Shown: positions 26,470-34,764 of the stretch, in pieces | Numbering within the stretch: the first letter of the stretch is position 1 | How the letters are laid out: the number at the start of each line of letters is the position of its first letter | The notes under the pieces: model-generated | Told to the model about the DNA's origin: nothing | The model's input: the letters and a program-made list of their open reading frames with translations, nothing else | The model's database searches: none | Assembly (NCBI GenBank): GCA_020631395.1 | Contig: JAHDHI010000006.1 | Location: 43,154 to 91,029 of the forward strand | DNA: 47,876 nt | DNA from: Bizionia sp. | Lineage (GTDB): Bacteria > Bacteroidota > Bacteroidia > Flavobacteriales > Flavobacteriaceae | Direction of reading: 5' to 3' | Program-made: the position numbers and the translations under genes

Positions 26470-27276
26470 CTATAAAACGCTTGTATTGTAGAATTCTGTA
26501 TAAGCTTCAGCAAATTCATCTTTTTCTTTGAAATCTAAAACAGGTTTTTTGGAATCCTTCAAATATGTTTCCAATTCCGCTGGAATTACTTCAGATCCAA
26601 TAATCAAGGCATCGGAATGGTCTATGGCAACCTTCATTAAGTTGGAATAAGTAGGTTTTTCCAATACTTTGATGGCTTTTGGCTCTATGTTGTCAAAAGC
26701 TATCTTGTTAATCATATCCTTGTTTAAATTATTGTCAAAGCTCTGATTGTAAACAGAAGTCACTATTTTACTTTCATTGAACAAAGGCTCGTTCTTATAA
26801 AATTGTTTTAGGTACAATGGCAATAAAGCAGCCAACCACCCATGTATGTGTATGATGTCTGGAGACCAATTAAGTTTCTTTACAGTTTCGATAACTCCTT
26901 TAGCAAAGAAAATGGCACGTTCGTCATTGTCTGGGAACAAATTCCCGTCTTCATCCGTCAAAGTGGCTTTTCTTTTAAAGTACTCGTCATTGTCTATGAA
27001 GTATACTTGAATTCTTTCTTTGGGTATGGAAGCTACTTTTATGATTAAGGGCATATCCAAATCATTAATGACGAGATTTATTCCCGACAAGCGAATAACT
27101 TCGTGAAGTTGATGCCTTCTCTCATTGATGTTACCATATCTTGGCATAAAAATTCTTATTTGCCCACCTTGTTGGTTTACCATTCTAGGAGTTTCAAATG
27201 ACATTGAAGAAATCTCAGTTTCAGGTAAATACGGAACCACTTCAGACGATACATATAATATCTTTTTATCTTTCAT
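26470..27276 (-). CDS. GT5 glycogen-synthase-like protein, N-terminal domain only
   Basis: This 268-residue protein matches only the N-terminal Rossmann half of glycogen/starch synthase (ILYVSSEVVPYLPETEISSM, IRIFMPRYGNIN, DIIHIHGWLAALLPLYLK). The substrate-binding KTGGL motif that should follow SSEVVP is replaced by PETEI. The whole C-terminal GT-B domain is absent (full GlgA is about 480 residues). It is therefore unlikely to be an active glycogen synthase. Homologues in this position are, as I recall, conserved in Flavobacteriaceae next to panC, so it is probably a functional non-enzymatic or changed protein rather than a fragment. It is the first gene of the leftward glmS operon. Confidence 0.85.
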   Translation of the reverse strand: MKDKKILYVSSEVVPYLPETEISSMSFETPRMVNQQGGQIRIFMPRYGNINERRHQLHEVIRLSGINLVINDLDMPLIIKVASIPKERIQVYFIDNDEYFKRKATLTDEDGNLFPDNDERAIFFAKGVIETVKKLNWSPDIIHIHGWLAALLPLYLKQFYKNEPLFNESKIVTSVYNQSFDNNLNKDMINKIAFDNIEPKAIKVLEKPTYSNLMKVAIDHSDALIIGSEVIPAELETYLKDSKKPVLDFKEKDEFAEAYTEFYNTSVL

Positions 27277-27393
27277 ACGATATTTTGTTGTTAATGGAAG
27301 TATGCAAAAACCGTTCCTATTTTAGAAGAAGGAATATTGAATACAATCATGGTAATTTAGTTAAGCTTTAGAAAATTCTAAATAAAAAACACG

Positions 27394-27401
27394 CAAAAGT
27401 A
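27394..27401 (-). promoter_or_regulatory. -7 element TACTTTTG for the GT5-like/DUF4270/glmS operon
   Basis: On the minus strand TACTTTTG followed by CGTG matches TAnnTTTG exactly. It predicts a start of transcription near 27389 and a leader of about 110 nt before the first gene of the operon at 27276. Confidence 0.65.
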
Positions 27402-27432
27402 CAAAAATTTATGCAGATTGCCACTAATATAT

Positions 27433-27440
27433 TAAGTTTG
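27433..27440 (+). promoter_or_regulatory. -7 element TAAGTTTG for the panC operon
   Basis: TAAGTTTG followed by CAGACG matches TAnnTTTG. It predicts transcription start near 27446 and a leader of about 18 nt to the panC ATG at 27464. It lies back to back with the leftward promoter at 27394-27401. Confidence 0.7.
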
Positions 27441-27463
27441 CAGACGTTAATTTTATATTAAAA

Positions 27464-28312
27464 ATGAAGGTTTTTTCAGGTAGAATAAAAATCAAAAACT
27501 ATATTAACAGCAAGAAAGACAGTGGGTTTACTTTCGGTTTTGTCCCTACGATGGGGGCTCTACACAAAGGGCATTTGTCTTTGGTTGAAAAAGGACTTTC
27601 AAATAACGATTACGTTGTTGTAAGTGTTTTTGTCAACCCTACCCAGTTTGACAATGCAGAAGATCTTAAAAAATATCCGAGAACCTTGGATCGGGATGTG
27701 GCTCTTTTGAAAACGGTTTCTGATGCCATTTTGGTGTATGCTCCGAGCGTAGATGATATTTATGATGGGAATGCAAAAGCCAAACATTTTGATTTTGATG
27801 GTTTGGAGTTTGAAATGGAAGGCCAGTTTCGTAAAGGTCATTTCGATGGAGTTGGTACCATTGTAAAACGCTTGTTCGAAATTGTTACTCCAAACGATGC
27901 GTATTTTGGGGAGAAGGATTTTCAACAATTGGCCATTGTAAAGAAACTGGTTCAAAAACATGAGATTCCGGTAAATGTCATAGGATGTAAAATACATAGG
28001 GAAGCTAATGGTTTGGCAATGAGTTCACGCAACGAACGTTTGAAGCCTGAATACAAGAAAGCTGCGCCATTTATATACGAAACATTGAAGGCAGCCAAAA
28101 TGAAGTTTGGCACAAAAAGTGCTAAAGAAGTCACGGAATGGGTTGAAAGACAGTTTGCAAAGCATGATTTGTTGAAGTTGGAATATTTTACGATTGCTGA
28201 TGTCGAAACCTTAAAGCCGGTAAAACGAAAATCTAAAACAAAAACCTATCGTGCCTTTGTCGCTGCTTATGCAGATGATATAAGATTAATAGACAATTTA
28301 GCACTAAATTAA
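27464..28312 (+). CDS. panC: Pantoate-beta-alanine ligase
   Basis: This is a 282-residue cytoplasmic enzyme that joins pantoate and beta-alanine with ATP to give pantothenate, the last step of vitamin B5 synthesis. Visible motifs are the nucleotidyltransferase signature [14 protein letters not shown] (HxGH type), [13 protein letters not shown], the [15 protein letters not shown] segment and the KMSKS-like MSSRNERL. Length is normal. panD follows after 13 bp, so the operon makes both beta-alanine and the ligase that uses it. panB is not in the window. Confidence 0.97.
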   Translation: MKVFSGRIKIKNYINSKKDSGFTFGFVPTMGALHKGHLSLVEKGLSNNDYVVVSVFVNPTQFDNAEDLKKYPRTLDRDVALLKTVSDAILVYAPSVDDIYDGNAKAKHFDFDGLEFEMEGQFRKGHFDGVGTIVKRLFEIVTPNDAYFGEKDFQQLAIVKKLVQKHEIPVNVIGCKIHREANGLAMSSRNERLKPEYKKAAPFIYETLKAAKMKFGTKSAKEVTEWVERQFAKHDLLKLEYFTIADVETLKPVKRKSKTKTYRAFVAAYADDIRLIDNLALN

Positions 28313-28325
28313 TTATCTTTGTCCC

Positions 28326-28676
28326 ATGCAAATACAAGTAGTAAAATCTAAAATTCATAGAGTAAAAGTCACAGGTGCAGACCTTAATTACATTGGTAGC
28401 ATCACTATTGATGAAGACTTGATGGATGCCGCAAACATCATACAAGGAGAAAAGGTTCAAATTGTAAACAACAACAATGGTGCGCGTTTGGAAACGTATG
28501 CTATACCAGGACCTAGAAATTCTGGAGAGATCACATTGAATGGAGCTGCCGCGAGGCTGGTGTCTCCAGGGGATGTATTGATTTTAATTACCTATGCATT
28601 CATGGACATTGAAAAGGCCAAGGTGTTTAAACCCTCATTGGTTTTTCCAGACGAGGCAACAAATTTGTTAAGATAG
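28326..28676 (+). CDS. panD: Aspartate 1-decarboxylase proenzyme
   Basis: This 116-residue protein self-cleaves at Gly24-Ser25 (NYIGSITID) to make the pyruvoyl cofactor at residue 25. The enzyme then decarboxylates L-aspartate to beta-alanine. The conserved substrate and oligomer motifs [17 protein letters not shown] and [16 protein letters not shown] are present. It follows panC by 13 bp and the flippase-like gene begins immediately after its stop (TAGATG), showing a tight operon. The length is normal and nothing is unusual in the catalytic region. Confidence 0.97.
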   Translation: MQIQVVKSKIHRVKVTGADLNYIGSITIDEDLMDAANIIQGEKVQIVNNNNGARLETYAIPGPRNSGEITLNGAAARLVSPGDVLILITYAFMDIEKAKVFKPSLVFPDEATNLLR

Positions 28677-29633
28677 ATGCGATTTAAGTATCCAATAAAG
28701 ATATTAAAAATAACACTCCCAATACTCTTGGGAGTGTTTTTGATTTGGTATTCCTTGTCTAAAATCTCCATAGGGGATTTGATTGGACATTTTAAATCTG
28801 CGGATTACCTTTATATAGGTTTAGGAGTGTTTTTTGGTTTGTTGAGTCATCTCTCCAGAGCATATCGCTGGTTGTTCATGTTGGAGCCTTTGGGTTACAA
28901 GGTGAAATTGGGCAACAGCATCATGGCTGTCTTTGCCACTTATTTGATAAATTATACCATTCCACGAGCGGGAGAAGTGGCAAGAGCCTCTATTTTGACG
29001 AACTATGAGAGCGTTCCGTTCGAAAAAGGGTTTGGAACAATAGTAGCAGAGCGGATTGCGGATTTATTGGTGATGCTAATTATCATAACCATTACACTGT
29101 TTCTTCAATTCGATTTTATATATGAGTTCTTTGCCGAACGATTTGATCCGTTAAAGATAGTATTGGTTCTTTTGTTTGTCATTGCTACCAGTTTGTTTTT
29201 TGTCTTTTATATAAAGAGAAGTACATCTGGAGTGGGGTTGAAGATTAAAAACTTTGTAAATGGTTTGATAGAAGGGGCTTTGAGCATATTTAAAATGAAG
29301 AGAAAATGGGCGTTCATATTTCATACCTTGTTTATCTGGGGTATGTATGTGCTTATGTTCTATGTTACCAGTTTTGCCATTACAGGTTTGCAGCCAATTC
29401 CTTTTGGAGCCATTTTAATAGGCTTTATTGCTGCTAGTTTTAGCATCGCAGCCACCAATGGAGGCTTGGGGTCTTATCCCGTTGCAGTCTTTGGAGCTTT
29501 TTCCATTTTTGCAATAGCCGAAGAACCGAGTGTTGCCTTTGGTTGGATCATGTGGTCTTCCCAAACGTTGTTGATTGTTTTGCTTGGAGGATTGTCATTC
29601 TTATATCTTCCAATTTACAATAGAAAGAAATAA
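28677..29633 (+). CDS. Lysylphosphatidylglycerol synthase-type transmembrane (flippase-like) protein
   Basis: This 318-residue protein has about eight membrane segments. YLIGL-type motifs are present as IGLGVFFGLLSHLSRAYRW near the N-terminus and INYTIPRAGEVARASILTNY at about residue 90. The latter is the signature of the LPG_synthase_TM (UPF0104) family, relatives of the MprF flippase domain. No lysyl-transferase domain is attached. It may move a lipid or polyprenyl intermediate across the inner membrane. It directly abuts the panD stop (TAG then ATG), so expression is coupled to the pantothenate genes, as I recall is common in Flavobacteriaceae. Confidence 0.88.
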   Translation: MRFKYPIKILKITLPILLGVFLIWYSLSKISIGDLIGHFKSADYLYIGLGVFFGLLSHLSRAYRWLFMLEPLGYKVKLGNSIMAVFATYLINYTIPRAGEVARASILTNYESVPFEKGFGTIVAERIADLLVMLIIITITLFLQFDFIYEFFAERFDPLKIVLVLLFVIATSLFFVFYIKRSTSGVGLKIKNFVNGLIEGALSIFKMKRKWAFIFHTLFIWGMYVLMFYVTSFAITGLQPIPFGAILIGFIAASFSIAATNGGLGSYPVAVFGAFSIFAIAEEPSVAFGWIMWSSQTLLIVLLGGLSFLYLPIYNRKK

Positions 29634-29669
29634 TTTGTACATTGCGTTTCAAATTAAATTTAACCTACA

Positions 29670-30815
29670 ATGCAAAGACTATTCTATTTTTTCGTTTTAA
29701 TTTTTTCATTTCAACAAATTGGTGGACAAACCATATACAAGGAGTTTGAATCCTCGATTCTAGGAGAGGCCAAGCAATTGAAGATACAAGTGCCTAGAGG
29801 TTATGACAACACGGATAAAAGTTATCCCATCGTTGTGGTTTTTGATGGGGATTACTTGTTTGAGATTGTTGCAGGAAATGTAGACTATTATTCCTATTGG
29901 GAAGATATTCCAGAAGCCATTGTCGTTGGAGTCAATCAATTGGAAACAAGAGGTGGAGATACTTATTATTCAGAACAAAATTCATTGCCAATAGAAGGTG
30001 GAGCAAAGTTCTTCGAGTTTGTGGGAATGGAACTCATCCCTTACATCGAAAAGGTGTATCGTACGGAAAAGTTCAAGGTGGCCGTTGGTCATGGCCTAAC
30101 AGCCAATTTCATCAATTATTTTCTGCTAAAGGAAGTGCCATTATTTCAATCCTATATTTCATTGAGCCCCGATTTGGCTCCGGACATGTCTGCTTTTTTA
30201 ACAGAAAGGTTGTCGAACATAGAAACAAAGGTGTTTTATTATTTGGCAACGTGTAGCAATGACGTCAAGAAATTAAAAGTAAAAACTGAAGCTCTCAATA
30301 CTTCATTGTCTTCGATAGACAACAAGAGTGTAATGAAAAGCTTTGATAATTTTGATGGTCCATCGCATTATTCTTTGCCAGCACATGCCATTCCAAAGGC
30401 CTTGGAAAGCATATTTTTCGTGTTTCAACCCATTTCGAAGATAGAATACAAGGAAACCATTCTTGAGTTGGATACCTCTCCTGTAGAGTATTTAATTGAA
30501 AAATATGCAATGATAGAGGATTTGTTCGGAATAGAGAAAACAATTCTAATAAATGATTTCAAAGCGATTGCCGCAGCAATAAACAAGACTGAAAAGTTTG
30601 AATATTATGAGCATCTAGGCAAATTGGCAAGAAAGGAACACCCAGATACCCTGTTGGGACATTATTATCTAGGACGTTTCTATGAGGAAACGGGTAAGCC
30701 AAAGAAAGCTATGAAAACGTACCAGTCTGCCTATATTTTAGAAGAAATTGGAGGAATTACAAAAGACCACGTGTTAGAGTTGTCAGAGCAAATTAAAGTT
30801 GATTTTGGCTTTTAA
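29670..30815 (+). CDS. Secreted esterase-fold (alpha/beta hydrolase) protein lacking the nucleophile serine
   Basis: This 381-residue protein has a signal peptide (cleavage near IGGQ, residue 20). An esterase-D/Fes-like alpha/beta hydrolase domain follows (IVVVFDGDYLF, AIVVGVNQLETRGGDTYY). The nucleophile elbow reads VAVGHGLTANF: glycine 142 stands where GHSxG esterases carry the catalytic serine. The histidine-type segment FDGPSHYSLPAHAI is present. A C-terminal TPR-like helical region (residues about 300-381, GHYYLGRFYEETGKPKKAMK) follows. It lies between the flippase-like gene and radA. It is probably a binding or pseudo-enzyme protein of the periplasm, though an alternative nucleophile is possible. 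Confidence 0.8.
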   Translation: MQRLFYFFVLIFSFQQIGGQTIYKEFESSILGEAKQLKIQVPRGYDNTDKSYPIVVVFDGDYLFEIVAGNVDYYSYWEDIPEAIVVGVNQLETRGGDTYYSEQNSLPIEGGAKFFEFVGMELIPYIEKVYRTEKFKVAVGHGLTANFINYFLLKEVPLFQSYISLSPDLAPDMSAFLTERLSNIETKVFYYLATCSNDVKKLKVKTEALNTSLSSIDNKSVMKSFDNFDGPSHYSLPAHAIPKALESIFFVFQPISKIEYKETILELDTSPVEYLIEKYAMIEDLFGIEKTILINDFKAIAAAINKTEKFEYYEHLGKLARKEHPDTLLGHYYLGRFYEETGKPKKAMKTYQSAYILEEIGGITKDHVLELSEQIKVDFGF

Positions 30816-30855
30816 CCAGTAACCAAAGAGAAATGAAATTATTGATGGAACAAGT

Positions 30856-32214
30856 ATGGCAAAAGTAAAAACGACTTTTTTTTGTCAAGGTTGCGGTACG
30901 CAATATTCAAAATGGCAAGGACAATGCACAGCTTGCAAAGAATGGAACACCATTGTTGAAGAGTTGGTGCAAAAGACGGATAAAAATGAGTGGAAGACCA
31001 AGCCCAATACAAGCAAGAGAGTTTCCAAGCCATTACAATTAAAAGACATCGACTCTGCTAAAGAAGCAAGGTTGGATACCTTGGATGCCGAATTCAATCG
31101 TGTTTTGGGAGGTGGCATCGTGCCAGGGTCTTTAACGCTTTTGGGAGGAGAGCCTGGTATAGGAAAAAGTACTTTGTTGCTTCAGATTTCTTTGAAATTA
31201 CCCTATAAGACATTGTATGTATCTGGAGAGGAAAGCCAGAAACAAATAAAATTGCGAGCAGAGCGCATCAATCCCAACAACGATAGTTGCTACATCCTTA
31301 CCGAGACCAAAACTCAAAACATCTTCAAGCAAATAGAGGTTTTGGAACCAGATATCGTCATCATAGATTCCATTCAAACATTGCATAGCGATTACATAGA
31401 ATCCTCAAGTGGAAGCATTTCGCAAATAAAGGAATGCACAAGCGAGCTCATAAAGTTTGCAAAAGAAACTGCCACACCAGTGATACTTATTGGTCACATT
31501 ACCAAAGATGGACATATTGCAGGACCTAAGATCTTAGAGCATATGGTGGATACGGTGTTGCAATTCGAAGGAGATCGCAATCATGTTTTTAGAATTCTAA
31601 GAGCGCAGAAAAACCGTTTTGGCTCCACGAGCGAACTTGGGATATACGAAATGCAAGGTTCAGGATTGCGAGAAGTGAGCAATCCGAGTGAAATACTGGT
31701 CTCCAAAAAGGAAGAAGAGCTGTCTGGCAACGCTATTGCGGCAAACATAGAAGGAATCCGTTCATTGATGATAGAGGTTCAAGCTTTGGTGAGTACTGCC
31801 GTATATGGAACACCGCAACGCAGTGCGACTGGGTTTAATGCCAAGCGGTTGAACATGCTGTTGGCAGTTTTGGAAAAACGTGCAGGTTTCAGGTTAGGGG
31901 CCAAAGATGTGTTTTTAAACATTACCGGAGGCATCTCTGTAGATGATCCTGCCATAGATTTAGCCGTAGTGGCAGCCATTTTATCTTCTAATGAAGATGT
32001 TGCATTGCAACGGGACTTTTGCTTTGCGGCAGAGGTGGGTTTATCTGGAGAGGTGCGCCCAGTACAACGCGTAGAGCAGCGTATTTTGGAAGCGGAAAAA
32101 TTGGGGTTCTCCACGATCTTCGTTTCAAAGTATAATACCATTACCTTAAAAGATACGGCAATTAAAATTCAATTGCTTTCCAAGGTAGAGGACTTGATAG
32201 AATTTATTGTGTAG
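30856..32214 (+). CDS. radA: DNA repair protein RadA (Sms)
   Basis: This 452-residue RecA-like ATPase processes recombination intermediates and helps branch migration. It has an N-terminal zinc finger with C10, C13, C24 and C27, Walker A GGEPGIGKST at 97-106, the RadA-specific KNRFG at 252-256 and a C-terminal Lon protease-like domain (about 275-452, FLNITGGISVDDPAIDLAVV). The start ATG at 30856 sits right before the conserved TFFCQGCGTQYSKWQGQC. It lies 40 bp after the esterase-like gene and is probably the last gene of the panC transcript. No clear terminator follows; the next gene is convergent. Confidence 0.97.
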   Translation: MAKVKTTFFCQGCGTQYSKWQGQCTACKEWNTIVEELVQKTDKNEWKTKPNTSKRVSKPLQLKDIDSAKEARLDTLDAEFNRVLGGGIVPGSLTLLGGEPGIGKSTLLLQISLKLPYKTLYVSGEESQKQIKLRAERINPNNDSCYILTETKTQNIFKQIEVLEPDIVIIDSIQTLHSDYIESSSGSISQIKECTSELIKFAKETATPVILIGHITKDGHIAGPKILEHMVDTVLQFEGDRNHVFRILRAQKNRFGSTSELGIYEMQGSGLREVSNPSEILVSKKEEELSGNAIAANIEGIRSLMIEVQALVSTAVYGTPQRSATGFNAKRLNMLLAVLEKRAGFRLGAKDVFLNITGGISVDDPAIDLAVVAAILSSNEDVALQRDFCFAAEVGLSGEVRPVQRVEQRILEAEKLGFSTIFVSKYNTITLKDTAIKIQLLSKVEDLIEFIV

Positions 32215-32247
32215 ATGGCTATGTTTTGGTTTATGAGAACCACAACA

Positions 32248-32658
32248 TTAAGAATCTCCTTCTTTATCTAACTTTGATTGTACCCAAGTTACGGCATCGC
32301 TTAAGTTGTCGAAATCTGACAGCATCCCATTTAAAAAGCTGTTTTCGACTTTGAGAACGGATTTTTGTATCTCTGAGTATGTGACAGCTGCAAAAGCTTC
32401 GATGGAGGGGAAGACTTCTTTTATTTTAAGGTAGTTGACGGGTATCAATGAATATGAATTCACTCTATTGGAAATATACCCGAAAGGCCGATTTTTGAAA
32501 TGAATCGTTACCAGTTCTGCTATTTTTAAGGCATCTTCTATGTTGAAGCATACACCTTCGTTTAATTCTGTGATTAAGAAGTTGGAGTAAAAACTAACGT
32601 TCCCGAAATCAAAATCATAGGTTCTGTCTACTTTGAAGTTGTTTATCGTTTGAGGCAT
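32248..32658 (-). CDS. STAS/SEC14-like hypothetical protein
   Basis: This is a 136-residue soluble protein from an ATG at 32658. A longer open frame to 32688 would need a TTG placed inside the T-run of a terminator-like element, so I reject it. The sequence has a SpoIIAA/STAS-like alternation: EDALKIAELVTIHFKNRPFG, SNRVNSYSLIPVNYLKIKEV, then AFAAVTYSEIQKSVLKVENS. I associate this with small flavobacterial proteins annotated STAS/SEC14, of unknown function. It stands alone between radA (convergent) and the end of the secretion operon. Confidence 0.65.
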   Translation of the reverse strand: MPQTINNFKVDRTYDFDFGNVSFYSNFLITELNEGVCFNIEDALKIAELVTIHFKNRPFGYISNRVNSYSLIPVNYLKIKEVFPSIEAFAAVTYSEIQKSVLKVENSFLNGMLSDFDNLSDAVTWVQSKLDKEGDS

Positions 32659-32686
32659 ATAAATAACTAAATCTAATTTTTTAAAC

Positions 32687-32709
32687 AAAAAAAGTCACTA
32701 TTTATAGTG
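32687..32709 (-). terminator. Weak terminator after the type II secretion operon
   Basis: On the minus strand CACTAT-AA-ATAGTG (32709 to 32696) forms a short hairpin. After a 2-nt spacer (32695-32694) a run of seven T follows (32693-32687). It lies 133 bp after the gspF stop and before the next gene's ATG at 32658. The 6-bp stem is weak, but the T-run and position fit an operon end. Confidence 0.6.
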
Positions 32710-32841
32710 GTTTCATCAAACTTGCTCCACTTTATAGCTTATTATTGAATCAATGTTGATTGATTATCAACTGATTAGCTTGTTTTCAGGGGCTAAGTTA
32801 ATAAATGATAATAAAAATAAGCAATTAGAGGCTTAAAAAAA

Positions 32842-33978
32842 CTAAACAAGTACACTACTTAGCTTAAACATGGGCAAGTACATTGCAATTAATATTATAC
32901 CAACCATAAGGCCAACGAATAGAATTATAAATGGCTCCATCACTGTGGACAATAGTTTGGATCTTTGTTGTACTTGTGTATTGTATTGTGCATTCAGACG
33001 CTCGAATATGAATTCGTTTTGATTCGTTTCTTCTGCGACCTTTACCATTGCAATCATTTTATCGTCAAATAATTTATGATTGCTTAGGCTCGAGCTCAAT
33101 GATTGTCCCTTTAGGATGTTTTGCTCCACTTTTTCAAGGGCATCTTGCAACGGGGTAAAATCAATCATCTGTTTAACAAGTTGTATGCTATTTACAACAG
33201 GAACCTTGGACGCGGTCAACAAAGAAACTGCTTGCGTAAATTGAGACAGATAGACGGTTTTTACAAAACTTCCAATAAAGGGAAGTTTGAGTATGAATGC
33301 GTCCTTGGCTTTTCTAAACCAATGTTTCTTGTTGAAAAAGGTTCTCAAGCCAACTGTAGCTGCAATTGCAATGAGAAACAACCAACCATGGCTTTTCATG
33401 AACTTGGAGGCACCTATGATGAACTTGGTTATGCCGGGCAATTCCACATTTTGTTGTCTGAAAATATCTTGAAACATAGGTACGACAAATTGCAACATGA
33501 AGGTAACGACCAAAATGGCTGTCGTTAAAATGATTATGGGGTAGGTCAATGCACTGATTAGATTTCTTCGTTGCTCGTTCTTTCTAGCATAGAAATCTCC
33601 CAATTGCTCAGAAACTTGTATCAATGTACCAGTTTCCTCCCCAATCTTTATGGAGTAATACTCGTAATTTGTGAAATCCTTTTGGTAGTCTATTGCTTCT
33701 GACAGGCTTTGTCCTGAAATGATGTCTTGAGAAATAAACCCAAGTGTTTCCGAGTTCTGCTTCTTTTTTTGTGAATTTTGAATTAATTCCAAGGCATCTT
33801 TCAAAGTGATTCCAGCCTTCAACAAAACACTTAGTTCCGTATAGAAATCTTCTTTGATCTTGTTTGAAAAGGCCTTGTTGCCAAATAGTGAAATCTCTTT
33901 TTTCAATAGAGAAGTCTTGCTGCTGGCTATCTTTTCAATGTTTTTGTCTTTTGATATGTTGTCTAACTTAAAAGCCAT
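32842..33978 (-). CDS. gspF: GspF/PilC-like inner-membrane platform protein
   Basis: This 378-residue protein has two T2SSF domains (about residues 40-170 and 245-375) and three hydrophobic segments near 150-175, 198-215 and 350-372. Diagnostic stretches are LLKAGITLKDALELIQ and FVVPMFQDIFRQQNVELPGI, with repeats FTQAVSLLTASKVPVV and EPFIILFVGLMVGIILIAMY. It forms the inner-membrane platform that couples the ATPase to pseudopilus assembly. It is the last gene of the operon. Its ATG shares a base with the upstream pseudopilin stop (TAATG). Confidence 0.93.
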   Translation of the reverse strand: MAFKLDNISKDKNIEKIASSKTSLLKKEISLFGNKAFSNKIKEDFYTELSVLLKAGITLKDALELIQNSQKKKQNSETLGFISQDIISGQSLSEAIDYQKDFTNYEYYSIKIGEETGTLIQVSEQLGDFYARKNEQRRNLISALTYPIIILTTAILVVTFMLQFVVPMFQDIFRQQNVELPGITKFIIGASKFMKSHGWLFLIAIAATVGLRTFFNKKHWFRKAKDAFILKLPFIGSFVKTVYLSQFTQAVSLLTASKVPVVNSIQLVKQMIDFTPLQDALEKVEQNILKGQSLSSSLSNHKLFDDKMIAMVKVAEETNQNEFIFERLNAQYNTQVQQRSKLLSTVMEPFIILFVGLMVGIILIAMYLPMFKLSSVLV

Positions 33979-34442
33979 TAATCCATAAATGCCGAGGCAT
34001 CATTGCGTTTATATATAAATAATCTTTGATTTTGAAATGATTTGGAGGTTTCCAACTTGATTGCATCCACCTTTCCCTTTTCAATTGTCTTTCCTTTGTA
34101 AAATAACGACTTGTTTTGCAATTCTATGTTAAAGGTGTCGGTATCTTTTACAATTTGGGTTTTTCCAAGTTTATATGCAGTCTTCCCGATTTTGGAAGAG
34201 AATTCAAGAATACTATCATTGGTATTGTAATCAATGTTTGGATAGCGATTGAAATCTACCCACAATGCAGTTTCAAGTCTATTGAGAGTCGTCGATTGAT
34301 TTAAGTTGTACTGTATGCCATACATATGCCTTTGTACCAATTTGAGCACCGAAAAAGCAAGTCCTACCACTATGCTGGTTAGTATTAGAACCACAATTAA
34401 CTCGCTTAGGGTAAAACCTTCTATCTTATTTCTTTGTTTCAA
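33978..34442 (-). CDS. Minor pseudopilin (GspH/J-like)
   Basis: This 154-residue protein has a type IV prepilin motif: basic leader to IEG, then FTLSELIVVLILTSIVVG, with the invariant Glu at +5 after cleavage and a single hydrophobic helix. The soluble domain that follows is short and unrecognised. The start is TTG (34442-34440) because no ATG precedes the prepilin motif in frame; the gene overlaps its upstream neighbour by 17 bp. It would be a minor subunit of the pseudopilus tip or base. Assignment to GspH or GspJ is uncertain. Confidence 0.8.
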   Translation of the reverse strand: MKQRNKIEGFTLSELIVVLILTSIVVGLAFSVLKLVQRHMYGIQYNLNQSTTLNRLETALWVDFNRYPNIDYNTNDSILEFSSKIGKTAYKLGKTQIVKDTDTFNIELQNKSLFYKGKTIEKGKVDAIKLETSKSFQNQRLFIYKRNDASAFMD

Positions 34443-34764
34443 TGCGTTGCTTTAAAATAATTTTGTTGGTTTTTGTGTTGTTGGCCTCAAATTCTATGAT
34501 TGTTACATTGCCTTCTGCATATTCATCTACGATGATCTCCCAGTCGTCAATGGTTTCCTGATGGGGCAATTCCAATTTTTCATTGTCATATAGATATTGG
34601 AGTTCGTTCAAGTAAGCATCAACACTTCTGGTCTTATGCTTTATGGTATTGGAAAATACATTGTTCAAGATAAAGCTGGCAAGTATGAAAATAATGATGA
34701 TCAGAACGGTAGCCACCAATGTTTCCATTAATGTGGAAGCTTTTATTTTTCTCAATACAACCAT
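34426..34764 (-). CDS. Minor pseudopilin (GspI-like)
   Basis: This 112-residue protein has a short leader ending IKA and the helix STLMETLVATVLIIIIFILA, with Glu at +5. The residue before cleavage is Ala rather than the usual Gly, which prepilin peptidases tolerate. A small soluble domain follows. ATG at 34764. It overlaps the large GspK-like gene by 13 bp and the next pseudopilin by 17 bp. GspI is the core of the GspI-J-K tip complex, and order here (K, I, then H/J) fits such a complex. Confidence 0.78.
   Translation of the reverse strand: MVVLRKIKASTLMETLVATVLIIIIFILASFILNNVFSNTIKHKTRSVDAYLNELQYLYDNEKLELPHQETIDDWEIIVDEYAEGNVTIIEFEANNTKTNKIILKQRIETKK

Noticed and set aside
32659-32688. N-terminal extension of the STAS/SEC14-like protein
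   Set aside because: Requires a TTG start inside the T-run of a terminator-like hairpin; an ATG at 32658 fits better.
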